A stretch of DNA of 64,000 nucleotides from Gigaspora margarita (GCA_009809945.1 WTPW01000083.1:652671-716670); one strand, 5' to 3'. Shown: positions 23,991 to 36,229, numbered from the stretch's first letter. Notes: generated by a model not told the origin, from the sequence alone. Translations and numbers: made by a program.

Positions 23991-24670
23991 TGATTCCCCG
24001 AAAGTTAGTTCCCCACCAGCTCATTTTTCTGATACTATATCCCCGACAGAATGTTTCACCTACAGCATTTTTTGTTGACAGAATCTTTCCTCAACATACC
24101 ATGTTTTTGACCTCCCCTTTCTTTGACAGGACATATTTTCGAAAGACATTTTACTGACATGACGTATTTCAGAAAGAATATTTTTCTGACATAACATGCT
24201 TCCGAGATCTTTTTCTAACAAGATCTTTCACCTATTAGAAATATAATTATTGAGTAGAGTGATATATTCATGTTCATCACATCACATGATTAAGCACTCG
24301 GCCTAAATTAGGGTTAGGGGTTAGGGTTAGATTAGGGTTAGGTGATAGTATAATTTAGGCTGAGTTGATAGTGCTAGTAAACAAATAACGTAGTTGCATA
24401 ATTTCACATGACGTGATGATCACTGGGTTTATCGTTCTTGTCAGAAAAAGTGTATTCAATAAAACTTAGTGTTGGTGAAAATCAAATTAGAAATATGTTA
24501 TATCAGATAAATGTCTTGTCAAAAATATGAGATATCAAGAAAAGAGGATGTCGAAAGCATGGTATGTCGAGGAAAGATTCTGTCAACAAAAAGTGCTATA
24601 GGTGAAACATTCTGTCAGGGATATAGTGTCAGAAAAATAAGCTAGAGGGGAACTAACTTTTGAGGAATCA
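23991..24670. mobile_element. Fold-back element with arms over 200 bp and a telomere-like centre
   Basis: The left end TGATTCCCCGAAAGTTAGTT and the right end AACTAACTTTTGAGGAATCA are inverted. The arms consist of 20-25 bp degenerate repeats (TTTTTCTGATACTATATCCC, GACAGAATGTTTCACC, TTTTTGTTGACAGAATCTTT). The loop at 24301-24345 has five GGGTTAG words in a row. No coding capacity. It differs in arm words from the TTTCACTGACAA family but has the same architecture. Confidence 0.85.
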
Positions 24671-25480
24671 TACCGTAATCATTAATAATATTACCTGACT
24701 ATAAAATAAGATTTTGCGAGTTATATACACTTTTTTCATTGTTAAATAGTATAACTTATATATTAACTCTTGTTATATCAGTTAGTGTCACACTTTATTC
24801 ATTGCTTTAATATAATAAACCTACGTATAGAATATTTCTATAAAGATTAGTATACATCTAAGTATGGAATACTGTATATCAGTAACGTATTGTATACAAG
24901 TTTACAAGCCTGCCTCAGAATTTCTAGTAAATATGTCAAATCTAGGTTGACGCTTAGCCCTACTTGTTAACGGGTTCTATACAAAATTGTCAGTTGGATA
25001 TTTTTAATTAGGATCAAAACCTAGTTAAGACAAGTATTCTTATATCATATCAACAAAATATGTCTAGTACGTATGTTCATTACCAGAAATGAACATGATA
25101 CAGGTATAGGTATAAACTGAAAATAGATTGAAAATACTGTACTAAAATAAAAATCGAGTACAAAATAGAAGCATTATTCATCAAGTGTATTAACAAAAAT
25201 ATGCTGTTAATTGATGTTTTAGACCATATTAAGTAAGAAAAATGAAAGCCCACTTACAATGGTAACTAAAATCTCCGCATTATAAAGATTTTATCTATGT
25301 ATTGTATATAATCTTAGATCATATTGCATTGTTGAAATGTATAAATATAAATATCATATTGGTGAGTATCAATTTTTTGATCTTAAATTATTCAGCTAAA
25401 ATAATTTTTTTGACCATAACTATTGAAACTTTAACTTGCTAAACATTTCACCTTGTCTCATAATATAAAATATTTCTTAC
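24671..25480. other. AT-rich intergenic stretch
   Basis: No gene or repeat pair recognised. Confidence 0.5.
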
Positions 25481-25785
25481 AATATGGTTATTATAGAAAC
25501 TAGTAGTAAAGCAAGAAAGAGAAAATGTAAGAAAACAATGGCTTCTCTATATAAAAATCTTCAATTTAGAAGATCATCAAATATAAAACAAAATACTATT
25601 CAAAAGAAAAAAAAGACTCAAGCTCAAATTGTTAAAAATCGTCAAGCACAATGTTTAGATGTTCCTTTGCAATAGATAAAGAATTTGAAAAAATACAACA
25701 ATATGCTACATGGCCTCAATCTATAAAAGAAAAAATTCTATAGATGCTTTAGCTGAATTCTGTAATAAATTGTCCCAATAAACTA

Positions 25786-26098
25786 CTATATATTCCTGAA
25801 AATAAGCTACTCTAAAAATAAACTACCCCTTTAATTTTTTTCAAAAATCTCAAAAAATACATAGAAGTTGCTACATATAAAACTTTTTTTACTAAGTAAA
25901 CTTCAAAAGTTCGATTAAGTAAAGTTGTTCAGCGCATCAAAATACACCTATAATAAAAATTTGTTGTCATTTGGACAACTTTTTATTAGTATGTTTTTCA
26001 ATTTTTTCAAAATTGTCTATATACTAAAAATAAGCTATCCCATGTTTTTTGTGTAATTTTTGGCTCAAAAAAGGTAGCTTATTTTTAGGAATATACAG
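25786..26098. mobile_element. TA-flanked MITE in the Helitron pseudogene (313 bp)
   Basis: The ends are CTATATATTCCTGAAAATAA (left) and, on the complement, CTGTATATTCCTAAAAATAA (right), both followed by GCTACY. TA lies on both sides (25784-25785 and 26099-26100). It separates two stretches of Helitron coding remnant. Related GTAGCTTATTTT words occur at 29718 and 30107. Tc1/mariner-type insertion by its TA site. Confidence 0.8.
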
Positions 26099-27663
26099 TA
26101 AGAGAATTGCTATGTGCTATTTGTTCAAGACTTTACAATCATAAAAGCTATATAAAAATATTAGTACAAGAAATTGATCTTTCTTTAATTAAAGTACTAG
26201 TAGATCTAACTAATCCATTATTTGAAATTAATTGTGATTATTAGTATCCTTATATTAATACTAGTGGGTAAAAGTACTTCTTGACTGTTCTGGTTCATTT
26301 ATTCAACTGAATACCCAGATATTTCAGATATTCCTTTTAAATTACATGTTTGTAAATTTTGCTATGAATTTTTACAAAAACATAAAACACCCTTTATCAT
26401 TAGCTAATAACATATGAATTGGACCCACAACTTCTTGTTTTTAAGGGCTAACAATTCCAGAACAACATCTAATTTCACCTGGCTATTCTTGCATGAATCT
26501 TATTCAATTGTCAAAAAAAAACATACTCATTATAAGCTTAAAGATCATGTTGTAACATTTTCTTAAAATCCGGCTTCATTGATTACTGTATTGCTATTGC
26601 CAATGTATCAACTTTGTGAATACATAAAGATAGTGTTTGTTGGCAAAAGGGCTCCAGACTATCATCAACTTAAAAAAGTACTACAAGTTTGAAAAAGCAA
26701 GATAACATCAGCTCTTTTATGGCTTTTTGAACATAATAAATTATTTAAAAACAAATTAAACTTGATAAAAATATTTTAAATAGCCTACCTGAAGGGAAAA
26801 TAGTAAATTAACTATAATAATTACTATTGTAGATGTTGATTCTTATGAAATAGAGCATTATACAGATTATACACCTAATTTCTCATCAAATTTTCAAGAG
26901 ACTGATAGTGAAAATGAAGATGAAGAAAATAAAAATTTGTTAGATATTAAAGAGCACAAGTTTAGAAATTTTATAAATAATAATTCAAATAGTGCTACAA
27001 GTGAACTTAGGCCTTCTGAAATAATAAATGTTAATAGTCTCCCGATTACTCAAAAAGAACTTACTTTGCTTTCTTTCCAAAAGCTTGTTGAAAAATCAGG
27101 CCTTTATACACAATTATCAAATAGATTCATGACTAAAATAAAAAATAAAGATATACAATCTCAAATACTATGTGTATTTTATGGCAATAAACCTTTAAAT
27201 AAATATGAAGATTCAACTCTTTTCCCTGCTGAATTTCCAGTTCTCTATCTATATGGTATTGGAGATTATAAGGATCAATTATCTCATATTACAATAAGTA
27301 AATATGCTAATCATCTTATGCATCATAATTATTCAAAATTTAGACAATATAGATCTTTTTCTTTTGTTATATTTAATGTTTTGCAACAGTAAGAAGTGTC
27401 AACAGAATTATATAACTTAACAATAAATAACAATTTTAATAAATCTTCCAAATTAATATCATCTCTCAAACCTGAAGATATTGAGTTGGCTATTAAACAA
27501 GAACAAGATAAACAACCAATTAGCAATTCAACCATTCTTGAGTTACTCAGAAATGTCAATACTGCTGGTTCAAATTAATAGCATTTTATCAATCACATGC
27601 ATGTATGCAAAATGAATACATGCTATTATTATGTGAGATAGTGTACCTTTATAATTTGTGACT

Positions 27664-28011
27664 ATATGGGGTGTCTCCTATTAAAAGGGCCCATTTTTAC
27701 AATTTTTCAAAAATTGAGTTTTTACTAGATTCATGTAAATTTTAACATGATTGACATTTTTCAATTATAAATAAAAGTTGATTTGTATAATAAAAAATAG
27801 AGATAATGTAAAAGAAATATTAAATGAAGTTGTCTAAGGCCAAGCACATTACGAGACTACCTGATAGTCACCTGCTATATTTAACCAATCAAATTTGTAA
27901 AATTTGATTAATCCCAGATCAGTCCAAAAATTAAAACAAATGGTTAAACTCAATTATCTCAAAATGAGATAAATGTAAAAATGGGCCCTTTTAATAGGGG
28001 ACACCCCATAT
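27664..28011. mobile_element. GGGCCCATTTTTACA MITE in the Helitron pseudogene (about 348 bp)
   Basis: Nearly perfect terminal repeats of about 38 bp. The left has ATATGGGGTGTCTCCTATTA then AAAGGGCCCATTTTTACA; the right is the reverse complement. It interrupts the Helitron frame just before PADLHSLIV. The flanks are AT/TA-rich, so the exact duplication (ATAT, TAT or TA) is ambiguous. A truncated end of the same family lies at 10168-10212. Confidence 0.85.
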
Positions 28012-28190
28012 ATCCTGCTGATCTTCATAGTCTCATTGTTATAATGTATGCTAGAAATAAAATTGATATAGATAAACTAGTTCCTGAAAATTTTCCAAAA
28101 GCTTCAAAAAGAGCTCGACTTGCATACCTTGATCCTAGTATAGTTGCTAAGTATTTTGAAAAATTATTCAAACTTTAATTGATACTTTAA

Positions 28191-28538
28191 TTGGATATAA
28201 AAGAAAAAAATAATGTAATATTTGGGTCTATAAAAAATTACTATGGTATTGTTGAATACCAATATCATAGTACTCCTCACTGTCATATGCTTATTTGGCT
28301 TCATGTGAAAGCAAAAGTGAACTACTGGTCCTTTGGAAGCTTGGAAGATGCTATTCATATGACTTCTATGTATAATACTACAATGTATGGTGCTAGTAGT
28401 GCAAGATACCAAGTTGTAGTAGATATTAAAAGTAGTATACCAAAATCTAGTAATTCAGATAGTAGTATTGTGATATTGATAAAACTCAATATAGCCGAAA
28501 CCAAGAAGTTTCAAGAAACTAAAGAGGTTAAAAAATGA
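28191..28538 (+). pseudogene. Open frame joining Helitron Rep to a gypsy Gag C-terminal region
   Basis: One uninterrupted frame of 115 codons starts with Helitron residues (FGSIKNYYGIVEYQYHSTPH, LIWLH). From about 28310-28350 it reads as Gag-like sequence (YNTTMYGASSARYQ, ETKKFQETKEVKK) leading to the zinc knuckle frame that starts at 28535. No LTR lies at the junction. It is either a 5'-truncated gypsy copy placed in a Helitron or a Helitron capture product. Confidence 0.6.
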
Positions 28539-28856
28539 AAAATTTTAGTCTGTATAAAAATAATAATAATAATAACAGTAATAAAAAAAAAGAGTACAAA
28601 CAAAAAGGATTGTGCTTTAGATGTGGCCAAAAAGGTCACATAGTGAAGATGTGCCATATCCAATCTAAAGCGAATTTGGGATCTTTATCGAATTCTAATG
28701 ATCATGCTATACAAGCTAATGCAATTGAACCAAGAATTAATGATGAAAGAAAAGAAAGGCTCTTGAGGATAAGAGGACAAATTGGTAAAAGAAAGCCTTG
28801 ATCTTAATCGATTCTGGCACTTCAAAAGATTTTATTAACGAACAATTCGAGTAAGA
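28535..28856 (+). pseudogene. Gypsy Gag zinc knuckle and start of protease
   Basis: A low-complexity asparagine/lysine stretch is followed by one CCHC knuckle (CFRCGQKGHIVKMC, about 28613-28654). An overlapping frame then gives LILIDSGTSKDFINEQF (about 28800-28850), the aspartic protease active-site region with D-S-G. The two parts are in different frames by a small indel or a natural overlap. Confidence 0.85.
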
Positions 28857-28910
28857 AAAACTTTTGACGATTAACAGAAAAATAGAGGAGTGGGCAACAG
28901 TAGAATCAGG

Positions 28911-29249
28911 AAGGATAAACTAGTCCTAAAGAAGGGTTTGTTGGCATTTGGGGCTGTTTTTGACTGGCTAATGTACCAGAGGACTGACCTAGTAATACAA
29001 GTAGGGCTGATAGACAAAGCTTGACTAGAGGGCTTAAATAGGCAATCTCTAGTTGGGTTGCAGGTATGGTAGCTAGTGTAGAACCTTCGGGCAGACTACT
29101 TAATTAGACAACTAAAGTTGTACATGTGGCTAGTTGTACTCTCATTCATGTAACAAATGTTGAGAGCCTGTAGAGGTTGCCAAGGTCCACATACTTGAAT
29201 AAAAAGACTCCCACTCATAGCGGCAGACTTAAACTTAAAAAAAAAAAAA
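28911..29249 (+). mobile_element. 5'-truncated SINE-like retroposon copy
   Basis: It ends in a poly-A run (29236-29250) and is bounded by AGAATCAGG (28902-28910) and AGAATACAGG (29250-29259), a near-identical duplication. The 3' half matches the SINE at 50528-51240 through TAGTTGGGTTG, ATGGYAGCTAGT, GACTACTTAA, TGGCTAGTTGTA and CATTCATGTAACAAAT. The tRNA-like head is absent. Confidence 0.75.
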
Positions 29250-29756
29250 AGAATACAGGGATGGCATATTATAATATTGGACATTTGGACATTTGGACAT
29301 TTGAACATTTTGACAATGTCCAATTGTCCAAATAATTTTGATTGAACATAGTAACTTTTTTTATTGGACATTAAAAAAAATCAGTTTAACTTGGCCTAAA
29401 TTAAACTTAATTCTGACCAATATTTACTAATACAAAATATCTTTAATTTACAGTATGATATATTTAAAAAGTATACTGATAATAATAATAATTATTATTA
29501 TTATAAAAATACGCATATGTACAAATATATTCATGCTACTAAATCAACTTATATTCCATTTTTTTTACAATATATATATTTGATATTGGCTAATAAAATA
29601 TGATTAATCAAACAGAGTTTTAGAAACTATAAAATAATTGTATTTCAAAAAAAATAATAACAATAGTTAATTTTATTTTTAATTTTAAAATAAAGGTATA
29701 TTATAAAGAAAACAGGTAGCTTATTTTAGATATAATCGATTTTTGGTTAATCGCAG

Positions 29757-30091
29757 ATAGTTGCTATATAGTAAAGTCTAAATTTTACTATGTGAATTGA
29801 TTAAAGTCACTTAAGTGAACTTATTCAAGAAATTATAATATACTTATTTTAAAATTTTTACTAGGATTAGAGAACTTTTTTTATTTGACTTTTGATTTTT
29901 ACATTTATTGAATATATTTTTTTAAAAAGTTTAATTTTTTCATTGAACATTAAAATCAAAAATCAAATAATAAAAAGTTCTTCAATACTAATAAAAATTT
30001 TAAAATATATTTTGATCACTTGAAGAAGTTTACTTAAGTGACTTTAATCAATTTGCATAGTAAAGTTTGGACTTTACTATATAGCAACTAT
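29757..30091. mobile_element. TIR element of the GTTGCTAYATAGTAAAGTC family, copy 2, nested
   Basis: The ends are GTTGCTATATAGTAAAGTCT and AGTTGCTATATAGTAAAGTC on the complement. The arms run inward for over 100 bp (ATTAAAGTCACTTAAGTGAA against TTACTTAAGTGACTTTAAT). Same family as 19245-19592, and likewise inside a hAT element. Confidence 0.8.
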
Positions 30092-30302
30092 TTTGTCAAT
30101 TATGAGGTAGCTTATTTTTATGTCAAAGATGTTTTTGAGTTTTTGACCAAAAGAGAGAAGATAATCTATTTTTAGCTTTGTTGCCATATTATTAAAATTG
30201 TTTAATAAAATTATTGGACAATTGGACATATGTCCAATTGACAATTTGGACATATGTCCAATAATTTTATAATTTATTTGGACATTGTCCAATGTCAACA
30301 CT

Positions 30303-30501
30303 AGTAGAATTAGCTGATAGAACACTATGTGTGCCAAGTAGATATGTATCAGATATGACAATTCAGATGTACCCTTGGCAAGAAAAAAGAACTCAGATAG
30401 AAGTTCTTCTGTTACAAAAGTATGATGCAATACTTGGCAAGCCATGGTTTTATGACCATAACTTGCAGATTAATTGGAAAAAAAATAAAATCTTAATATA
30501 G
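30303..30501 (+). pseudogene. Gypsy protease C-terminal part
   Basis: Resumes after the hAT insertion with ELADRTLCVPSRYVSDMTIQ and the YDAILGKPWF motif, which marks the end of retropepsin-like domains (ILG-x-PWF), then a stop in a lysine-rich linker. Confidence 0.85.
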
Positions 30502-30553
30502 AATAAAGAAAGAGTATATAAAATTAATACAAATACTAAAGGAAAACAAATAC

Positions 30554-31434
30554 ATGATAGTGGTATCAAGACAACAGATTGTCAAAAACATTAAGAAGAT
30601 AGCAGAGTTGTTCATAGTTCTATTCACAACAGAAGCAAAAACTAGAAGGAGTAGAGACTTTAAAAATATCAGCATTTTTAACAAAGGTAATGTAGTTGAT
30701 ATATCAAGATGTTTTCCAAAGAAACTACCAGACCAATTATCTCCACAGAGAAATATCGATCATATGATTAACTTACAAAAAGATATGTCACTACTATTTG
30801 GCCCATTTACAGATTATTGTTTCATAAGTTAAAGAAACTTAAAAGGTAATTAACTGAAAATATACAAAAAGGTATAATTCGTCCTAGTTTATTACCATAT
30901 AGAGCTCTAGTATTGTTTGTTTAAAAAAGAACAGTACTCTCTAGATATATGTAGACTACAGAGCATAAATAAAATTACAATTAAAAATTAATACCCTTCC
31001 TTATATTGATAATTTATTAGACCAATTTACAAAGCAAAATATTTTAGTAAAATTGATCTATATACTGGGTATCACTAGTTACGTATTAAAGAAGATGATG
31101 TTGAAAAAAAGCTATTTCATACATGATATAGTCATTATGAATTCCTTATGATGCCATTTGGGTTAATGAATGCCCTAGCTTCCTTTATGTACCTAATAAA
31201 TGACATATTTAGGAACTTCTTGGATATATTTGTATTTCAGTATTTATCTACCTTGATAATATATTAATTAATATTAAGTCACAGATGAGTATGTGCAACA
31301 CAAAGTCAAGTATTGAAAAAATTACAAGAATATCAATTATATAGACATATAAAAAAATATGAGTTTAGAAAATCCAGCATGGAATATGTGGTAACATCAG
31401 AGAAACTCTTGACAGATCCAAAAAAGGTGGAAGC
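30554..31434 (+). pseudogene. Gypsy reverse transcriptase
   Basis: After a variable part, KKLPDQLSPQRNIDHMINLQ (about 30718) opens the RT. Pieces in several frames follow: KGIIRPSLLPYRALVLFV, SKIDLYTGYH, LRIKEDDVEKKLF, HYEFLMMPFGLMNALASFMY and NDIFRNFLD. The catalytic Y-x-D-D box reads Y-L-D-N (about 31240), losing the second aspartate. LLTDPKKVEA closes this part at the hAT insertion. Numerous stops; inactive. Confidence 0.88.
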
Positions 31435-31573
31435 TAGTGTTCCAAGTTGATTAAAATTTTATCAATCGGTTAGTTGCCAACTATAGTTGCAACTAACCGA
31501 TTATGTGTATCACGTGATCAATTTAGTCAATTAGTTGGTTAGTTGGTTGTTAGTTGGTTAGTTGGTTAGTGGG

Positions 31574-31604
<31 letters not shown>

Positions 31605-33179
31605 CTTAGTTGTACTATATGTTCATTAATGATAAGACTTCTCATATTGTTTTTTATCATTTGATTTTTAATTGCAAAATCATTTTACTTGCTCAATTAA
31701 TTTGGATAGTTTATAATTTGATATCAGATATTTGATATACTGTACATACGTATGTATGTACTAGTGTATACAGAAATCTGCTTTTTTTAACCATTTAATT
31801 ACTGCTTCGTTACTCTAGTACGTAAATATGTATGTATATATGTATATACATATTTACGTACACTAATATATTTGCTAAAATCGCATGAACTACTTATTCA
31901 ATTTTTTTTAATTTTTTACTTTTTTTTAATTTTTTAATTTTTTAATTCTTTTTATTTTATTTTTTTTTAATTTTTTATGTACTTTTATTTTTTAATTTTT
32001 TAATTCTTTTTTTTTATTTTTTATTTAAATTTTTATTTTTTTTAACTTTATTTTTATAATTTTTTATTTATTTTTTTTATTTATTTTATTTTATTAATTT
32101 TTATTATTTTATTTGTTTTTATTTATTTATAATTTAATCGAGTAAGTATTTTATTAGTATAAAAGTTTGTTTTCTGTTTTAATATATTTGATATTTACTA
32201 ATTTTTACTTTCTTCTGATTTAATTAATTCATTATAGCAATCGGGTATTTGCGAAGACTATTCAGATTCGTATTTTGTTTTTTTTCTTTTTTTGTTTTTT
32301 TTTTTGATCCAGTTTACTAATTTTTTTTTTAGACTTAATTTAGAATTGGCATAAATTATGCCCTCTTTTCAATCTAATTTCATTATCTTAAAGGATCAAG
32401 GAAATCAAACATTGCCTAGAATTCAAATAAATTTTAAAAAATAAGTAATAGTTACTTTTTCATTGATCTTTTTTTTTGTTTTTAATTTGAACTAACTTTT
32501 CTTTTGATCGATTAAAATAAATCAGTATGATGAAATGTAGATTAAGCAATGAGATCGAAACTGGGTTTAAAGACAAGTAGTTTCTCTTGTATTATAATTC
32601 TTTCTATTTTTTCTCTCAACATGAACTAAATTTTTTTTTGTAGATTTTGATTCCGTATTAACACCAGGCCAGAGAAGTTAAAAGTGATTCGAAACTAGAC
32701 ACGATTTGAAACTAGATGCAATTCAAAACTTGTTGCTAGTTTTAAAGATAAGTTTTTTTCTTTTTGTTATGCTTGTTTTTCCTATTTGAACTAACTTGTA
32801 GGTTGGGTTGGCGTTAAAAAAAAATAAAAAAAGGCTTTCGAATATTAGAACTGGTAACATATAAAAAAAAAGATTAGATTAGCCAATCACACAGGCACAA
32901 ACATTTGGACATTGTCAGCAGACATTGTTTTTGTTTGGATATAAAGTGAACACAGAAATACCTGTTATGTACTAATATAATAATTGCAATTACATCATAG
33001 GACTAGTTTTTAGTTGATTAATATGGGCAATCGATTAGTTGGAAACTAGTTGACAACTAACAATTAATTGTAATTGAACTAGTTGATAATAAACCGGTTA
33101 GTTGATTAAAAATTTTTTAAATCAGTTAGTTGAAAAGTTGACAACTATTCAATTTTTTAACTAACAATTTGGATCACTA
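31435..33179. mobile_element. hAT-type element (1745 bp) with TTAGTTGG subterminal repeats
   Basis: The ends TAGTGTTCCAAGTTG and CAATTTGGATCACTA are inverted repeats. GTGGAAGC flanks both sides (31427-31434, 33180-33187), and its removal restores the gypsy frame K-K-V-E-A-I-K-A-W. Near the left end GTTAGTTGG repeats about ten times (31530-31615), and similar words sit near the right end (33010-33170). These are probable transposase-binding repeats. The middle (31890-32340) is a long T-rich stretch. No transposase frame found. Confidence 0.9.
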
Positions 33180-33187
33180 GTGGAAGC

Positions 33188-34281
33188 TATAAAAGCTTGG
33201 GCAGTACCTAAAAATATAAATAATCTTTAGTCATTTCTGGAATTAGTAAACTTTTATAGGAAGTTTATACACAATAGCTCTAAATTAGCTGTGCCTTTAA
33301 CAAGTCTTTTGCATAAAGACCAACTGTATAAATAGGGAATTAGACTAAATAATGCATTTAAAGGGCTTAAAGAAACACTTATAAGTGCTCTGGTATTAGC
33401 TATACCTGACCCTAAGAAACTATTTGTGATTACAACTGATGCATCTGATTTTGCAATTAGTGCTATATTGAGTCAAGACTAAGGAAACAGCAAGCAACCC
33501 ATAGTATACAAGTCGAAAAAAATAATGCCTGAAGAAATCAATTACCCAATTCATAAAAAAAACTTTTAGCTATAATTCATGCACTTAAGGTGTAGAAAAT
33601 ATACTTAGAAGAGCAACCTTTACTATCGTTACTAATCATGCTTCGTTGGAATTTATTAACTCCGAATCAAAGTTGTCACAATATCAAGCTAAATAGATAG
33701 AGACATTACAGTTATATAATTTTAAGATCAAATATAGACTAGGCAAAATGAATATATTAGCTAATGCACTATCTAGAAGACCAGAAGCTAACATAATAAC
33801 AACTGTTAGTATTAACCCTGAGTTTTATATAACAATTTGAAAAAAAAATGCAAAGAATAAGCATTTAACAATGATATTCAATATACTAAAAGCACCAGTA
33901 AGTAGTACAAAAAAGTTAAAACTTCAATTAGCTTGGTACTAACTTTAGAAGGACAGATTGTTGTACCTAGTAGAAGACCCAGAAAACTCTCGACTTTGCA
34001 TAACACATATATCAAAATTGAAGAAAAAAATTCTCGTCAAACATTATGATATTAATAGTTATCCTGAAGTAGAACTTATATTATACCAGTTTATACCAGT
34101 ACTATTAGAAAAAAATAGTGAAAAATGTTAAAAAATATATAAACAGCTGTGAAAACTGTCAAAGGAATAAGGCATCAAATAAGCACCTATGGGACTGCTG
34201 CAACTGTTAAATATTCTAAAACAGTCTTGAGAATACATTTCAATAAATTTCATAATGCACTTATCAGTCACCATGGAAGGT
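33188..34281 (+). pseudogene. Gypsy RNase H and N-terminal integrase
   Basis: KAWAVPKNINNL and LVNFYRKFIH (connection) lead to LFVITTDASDFAISAILSQD, the first RNase H motif (33421-33481). PIVYKSKKIMPEEINYPIH follows. An integrase zinc-binding remnant CENCQRNKASNKH lies at about 34151-34189. Stops and frameshifts throughout. It is cut by the MULE-type element at 34291. Confidence 0.85.
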
Positions 34282-35089
34282 TATACTGCTAGCATGGCGG
34301 ACATTTGATTTGATTGGCTTGAAGATCCCTGAGTTACACAATATAAATAAAAATTTTTAAAGTAACTCTTACTATTAAAAACCATACCGTAAATTGGCAA
34401 CTTGTGGTTTCACATAATAATTTTTTCTTAAAACATCTTACAGTATTTTTTACCTCTTCGCACATCTATAGCGAAAAAAGATCAGTATAGATCATTTACA
34501 CTAATGACTTTGCTTAGAGAGCAAATTTTGGTAAGTAATATACAACAAATGAGGTAATAAGCTTTCAAATTCGAAAAAAATTTAAGTGAGAACTAACTAA
34601 CACAGATTTTTTTTCTGACAAGAGAAAAACTTTGGCTACTTTAAAAGGAAAATGGGGTTAAATAGCCATTGTGAAGTATGGCAATAGTGACGATTTTTTC
34701 GGGTATATTTTTATAATTTTTAAAATTGGTTTAACTATAACTTTAAATTATCAAACTCATACACATCTTTTATACTTGTAGTAGAAAGTAGCTTTTGAAT
34801 TTTACTATTGCAAGGTATTTCATATTTATTCGTGCTGATATAATAGGTGACTATAAATTTTATTTATTGATTGATATATTTAAGGTTAGTTTATTGATAA
34901 TTGTCATTATATAGCTCATTTGGATTTTTGCGCAAAGTAATTTACAAATGTTTATATTGGTGATTTAGGAATGCAATATCAGTTAATAAAACATTAGCGT
35001 TAGATATGGGCGGTTTTGCAAGAAAAACCATTTACTAAAGAATCAAATATTTGTTTTTTTAGAATACATTATAGTGATTTTTTTAAAAT

Positions 35090-35600
35090 TGTTGCGCAAA
35101 ACTTATTAGGCCAGAATTTTTTGTTTTTGAATTGTCTTAGTAGCGCAAAGACTTATTAGGTCAGAATTTTTTTTTTTGAATTGTCTTAGTTGTGCAAAGA
35201 CTTATTAGACCAGAATTTTTTTTTGAATTGTCTTTTTGCGCGAAAACTTATTAGGTCAGAATTTTTTTTTTAATTGTTTTAGTTGCGCGAAGACTTATTA
35301 GGCCAGAATTTTTTTTTTGAATTGTCTTAGTTGCGCGAAAACTTATTAGACTAGAATTTTTTTTTGAATTGTCTTGATTGCACGAAGACTTATTAGGTTA
35401 GAATTTTTTTAAAAATTGTCCTAGATGCGCGAAGACTTATTAGGGCAAAATTTTTTTTTTGAAATTAGTTGCACAAAGACTTATTAGGCCAGAACTTTTT
35501 TTAAATTGTTCTAGTCGTATAAAGACTTATTAGGCCAGAATTTTTTTTTTGAATTGTCTTAGTTGCGTGAAGACTTATTAGGCCAGAATTTTTTTTTACT
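35090..35600. repeat. Minisatellite, 11 copies of about 47 bp
   Basis: The unit is GCGMAGACTTATTAGGCCAG then AATTTTTTTTTGAATTGTCTTAGTT. ACTTATTAG recurs about every 47 bases from 35101 to about 35572. Length differences come mainly from the T-run. It lies inside the MULE-type element. Confidence 0.9.
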
Positions 35601-36229
35601 AGTAATTGTTTCAATACTATAACAATATTCAATATTATTTAGCATCTATTTAGTGCCTTTACCTATTTTTTTGTGGTCTTACATGTATTTTCAGAAATAC
35701 AGGAATCGATTATTTTATCAATCACCTAATCAGTAGGTAAATAATCGCCACGGGCTTTAGTATTTGATTTTTTCTTTTCCTATGTAACATCAAGCTAATT
35801 TATTAATAATATATTTTTTTTAAACAAATAAAATTTTGCTTTAAACGTTTAATATACTACAGACTTGGAACAGTGTAGGTAGGTACTACAGACTTGGATG
35901 AGCATAGGCAAGTACTACTGACTTCATTAATTAACCAGGTCCTTTAGACTTGGATTTTTGTTAACAGAGACCAATTGCAAGATTCAGTAAAAGCCTTTAA
36001 ATATTAGATATATATTCTTTGGGTGCACGCTTCATTTTATAAAACAAAAGTATTTCAATAATTAAACTGCCAAAAAAAAAAGTTTATCAAGTGAAAATCT
36101 ATTTATACCATTGTTTCAAAGTCTAATGCATTACACGATTACATTTGTATTATTAATTTTTGAATCGCTGATCGTCATAAAAAAAAAATAAATCTGTTAT
36201 TGAATGCTACACAGCAATAACTGCCATAT

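Larger units (their letters stand above)
25484..28310 (+). pseudogene. Helitron-like Rep/helicase protein, N-terminal half, decayed
   Basis: Pieces of one protein appear in order in shifting frames. A lysine-rich start (25484-25672) comes first. Next is a segment with RELLCAICSRLYNHKSYIK (from 26101) and the LANN..WIGPT / GLTIPEQ / VGKRAPDYHQLKKVLQV words typical of the DUF6570-type region of Helitron proteins (about 26405-26720). Then comes a 151-codon open part with FPAEFPVLYLYGIGDY and HLMHHNYSKF (26937-27389). Last is the Helitron_like_N region with PADLHSLIVIMYARNKID and the Rep motif STPHCHMLIWLH (about 28260-28305). Stops and frameshifts are frequent, and MITEs split it at 25786-26098 and 27664-28011. 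The helicase half is missing, because the sequence passes directly into a gypsy gag. Not functional. Confidence 0.85.
28907..30302. mobile_element. hAT-type element in the gypsy protease (about 1.4 kb, composite)
   Basis: AGTAGAAT lies at 28899-28906 and 30303-30310, an 8-bp duplication. Removing the insert restores the protease reading W-A-T-V-E-L-A-D. The right end CCAATGTCAACACT resembles the CAACACTG ends of the other hAT MITEs. Subterminal TTGGACATTTGGACA words occur near both ends (29276-29300, 30206-30295). The left end is disrupted because a SINE landed within its first bases. A further TIR element occupies 29757-30091. No transposase seen. Confidence 0.75.

Noticed and set aside
24301..24345. 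True chromosome end
   Set aside because: The TTAGGG-like run is short, imperfect and enclosed by an inverted repeat with ordinary sequence on both sides.
35090..35600. CRISPR-like regular repeats
   Set aside because: Repeats of about 47 bp are head to tail without unique spacers, lie inside a eukaryotic transposon, and have no cas genes; this is a minisatellite.
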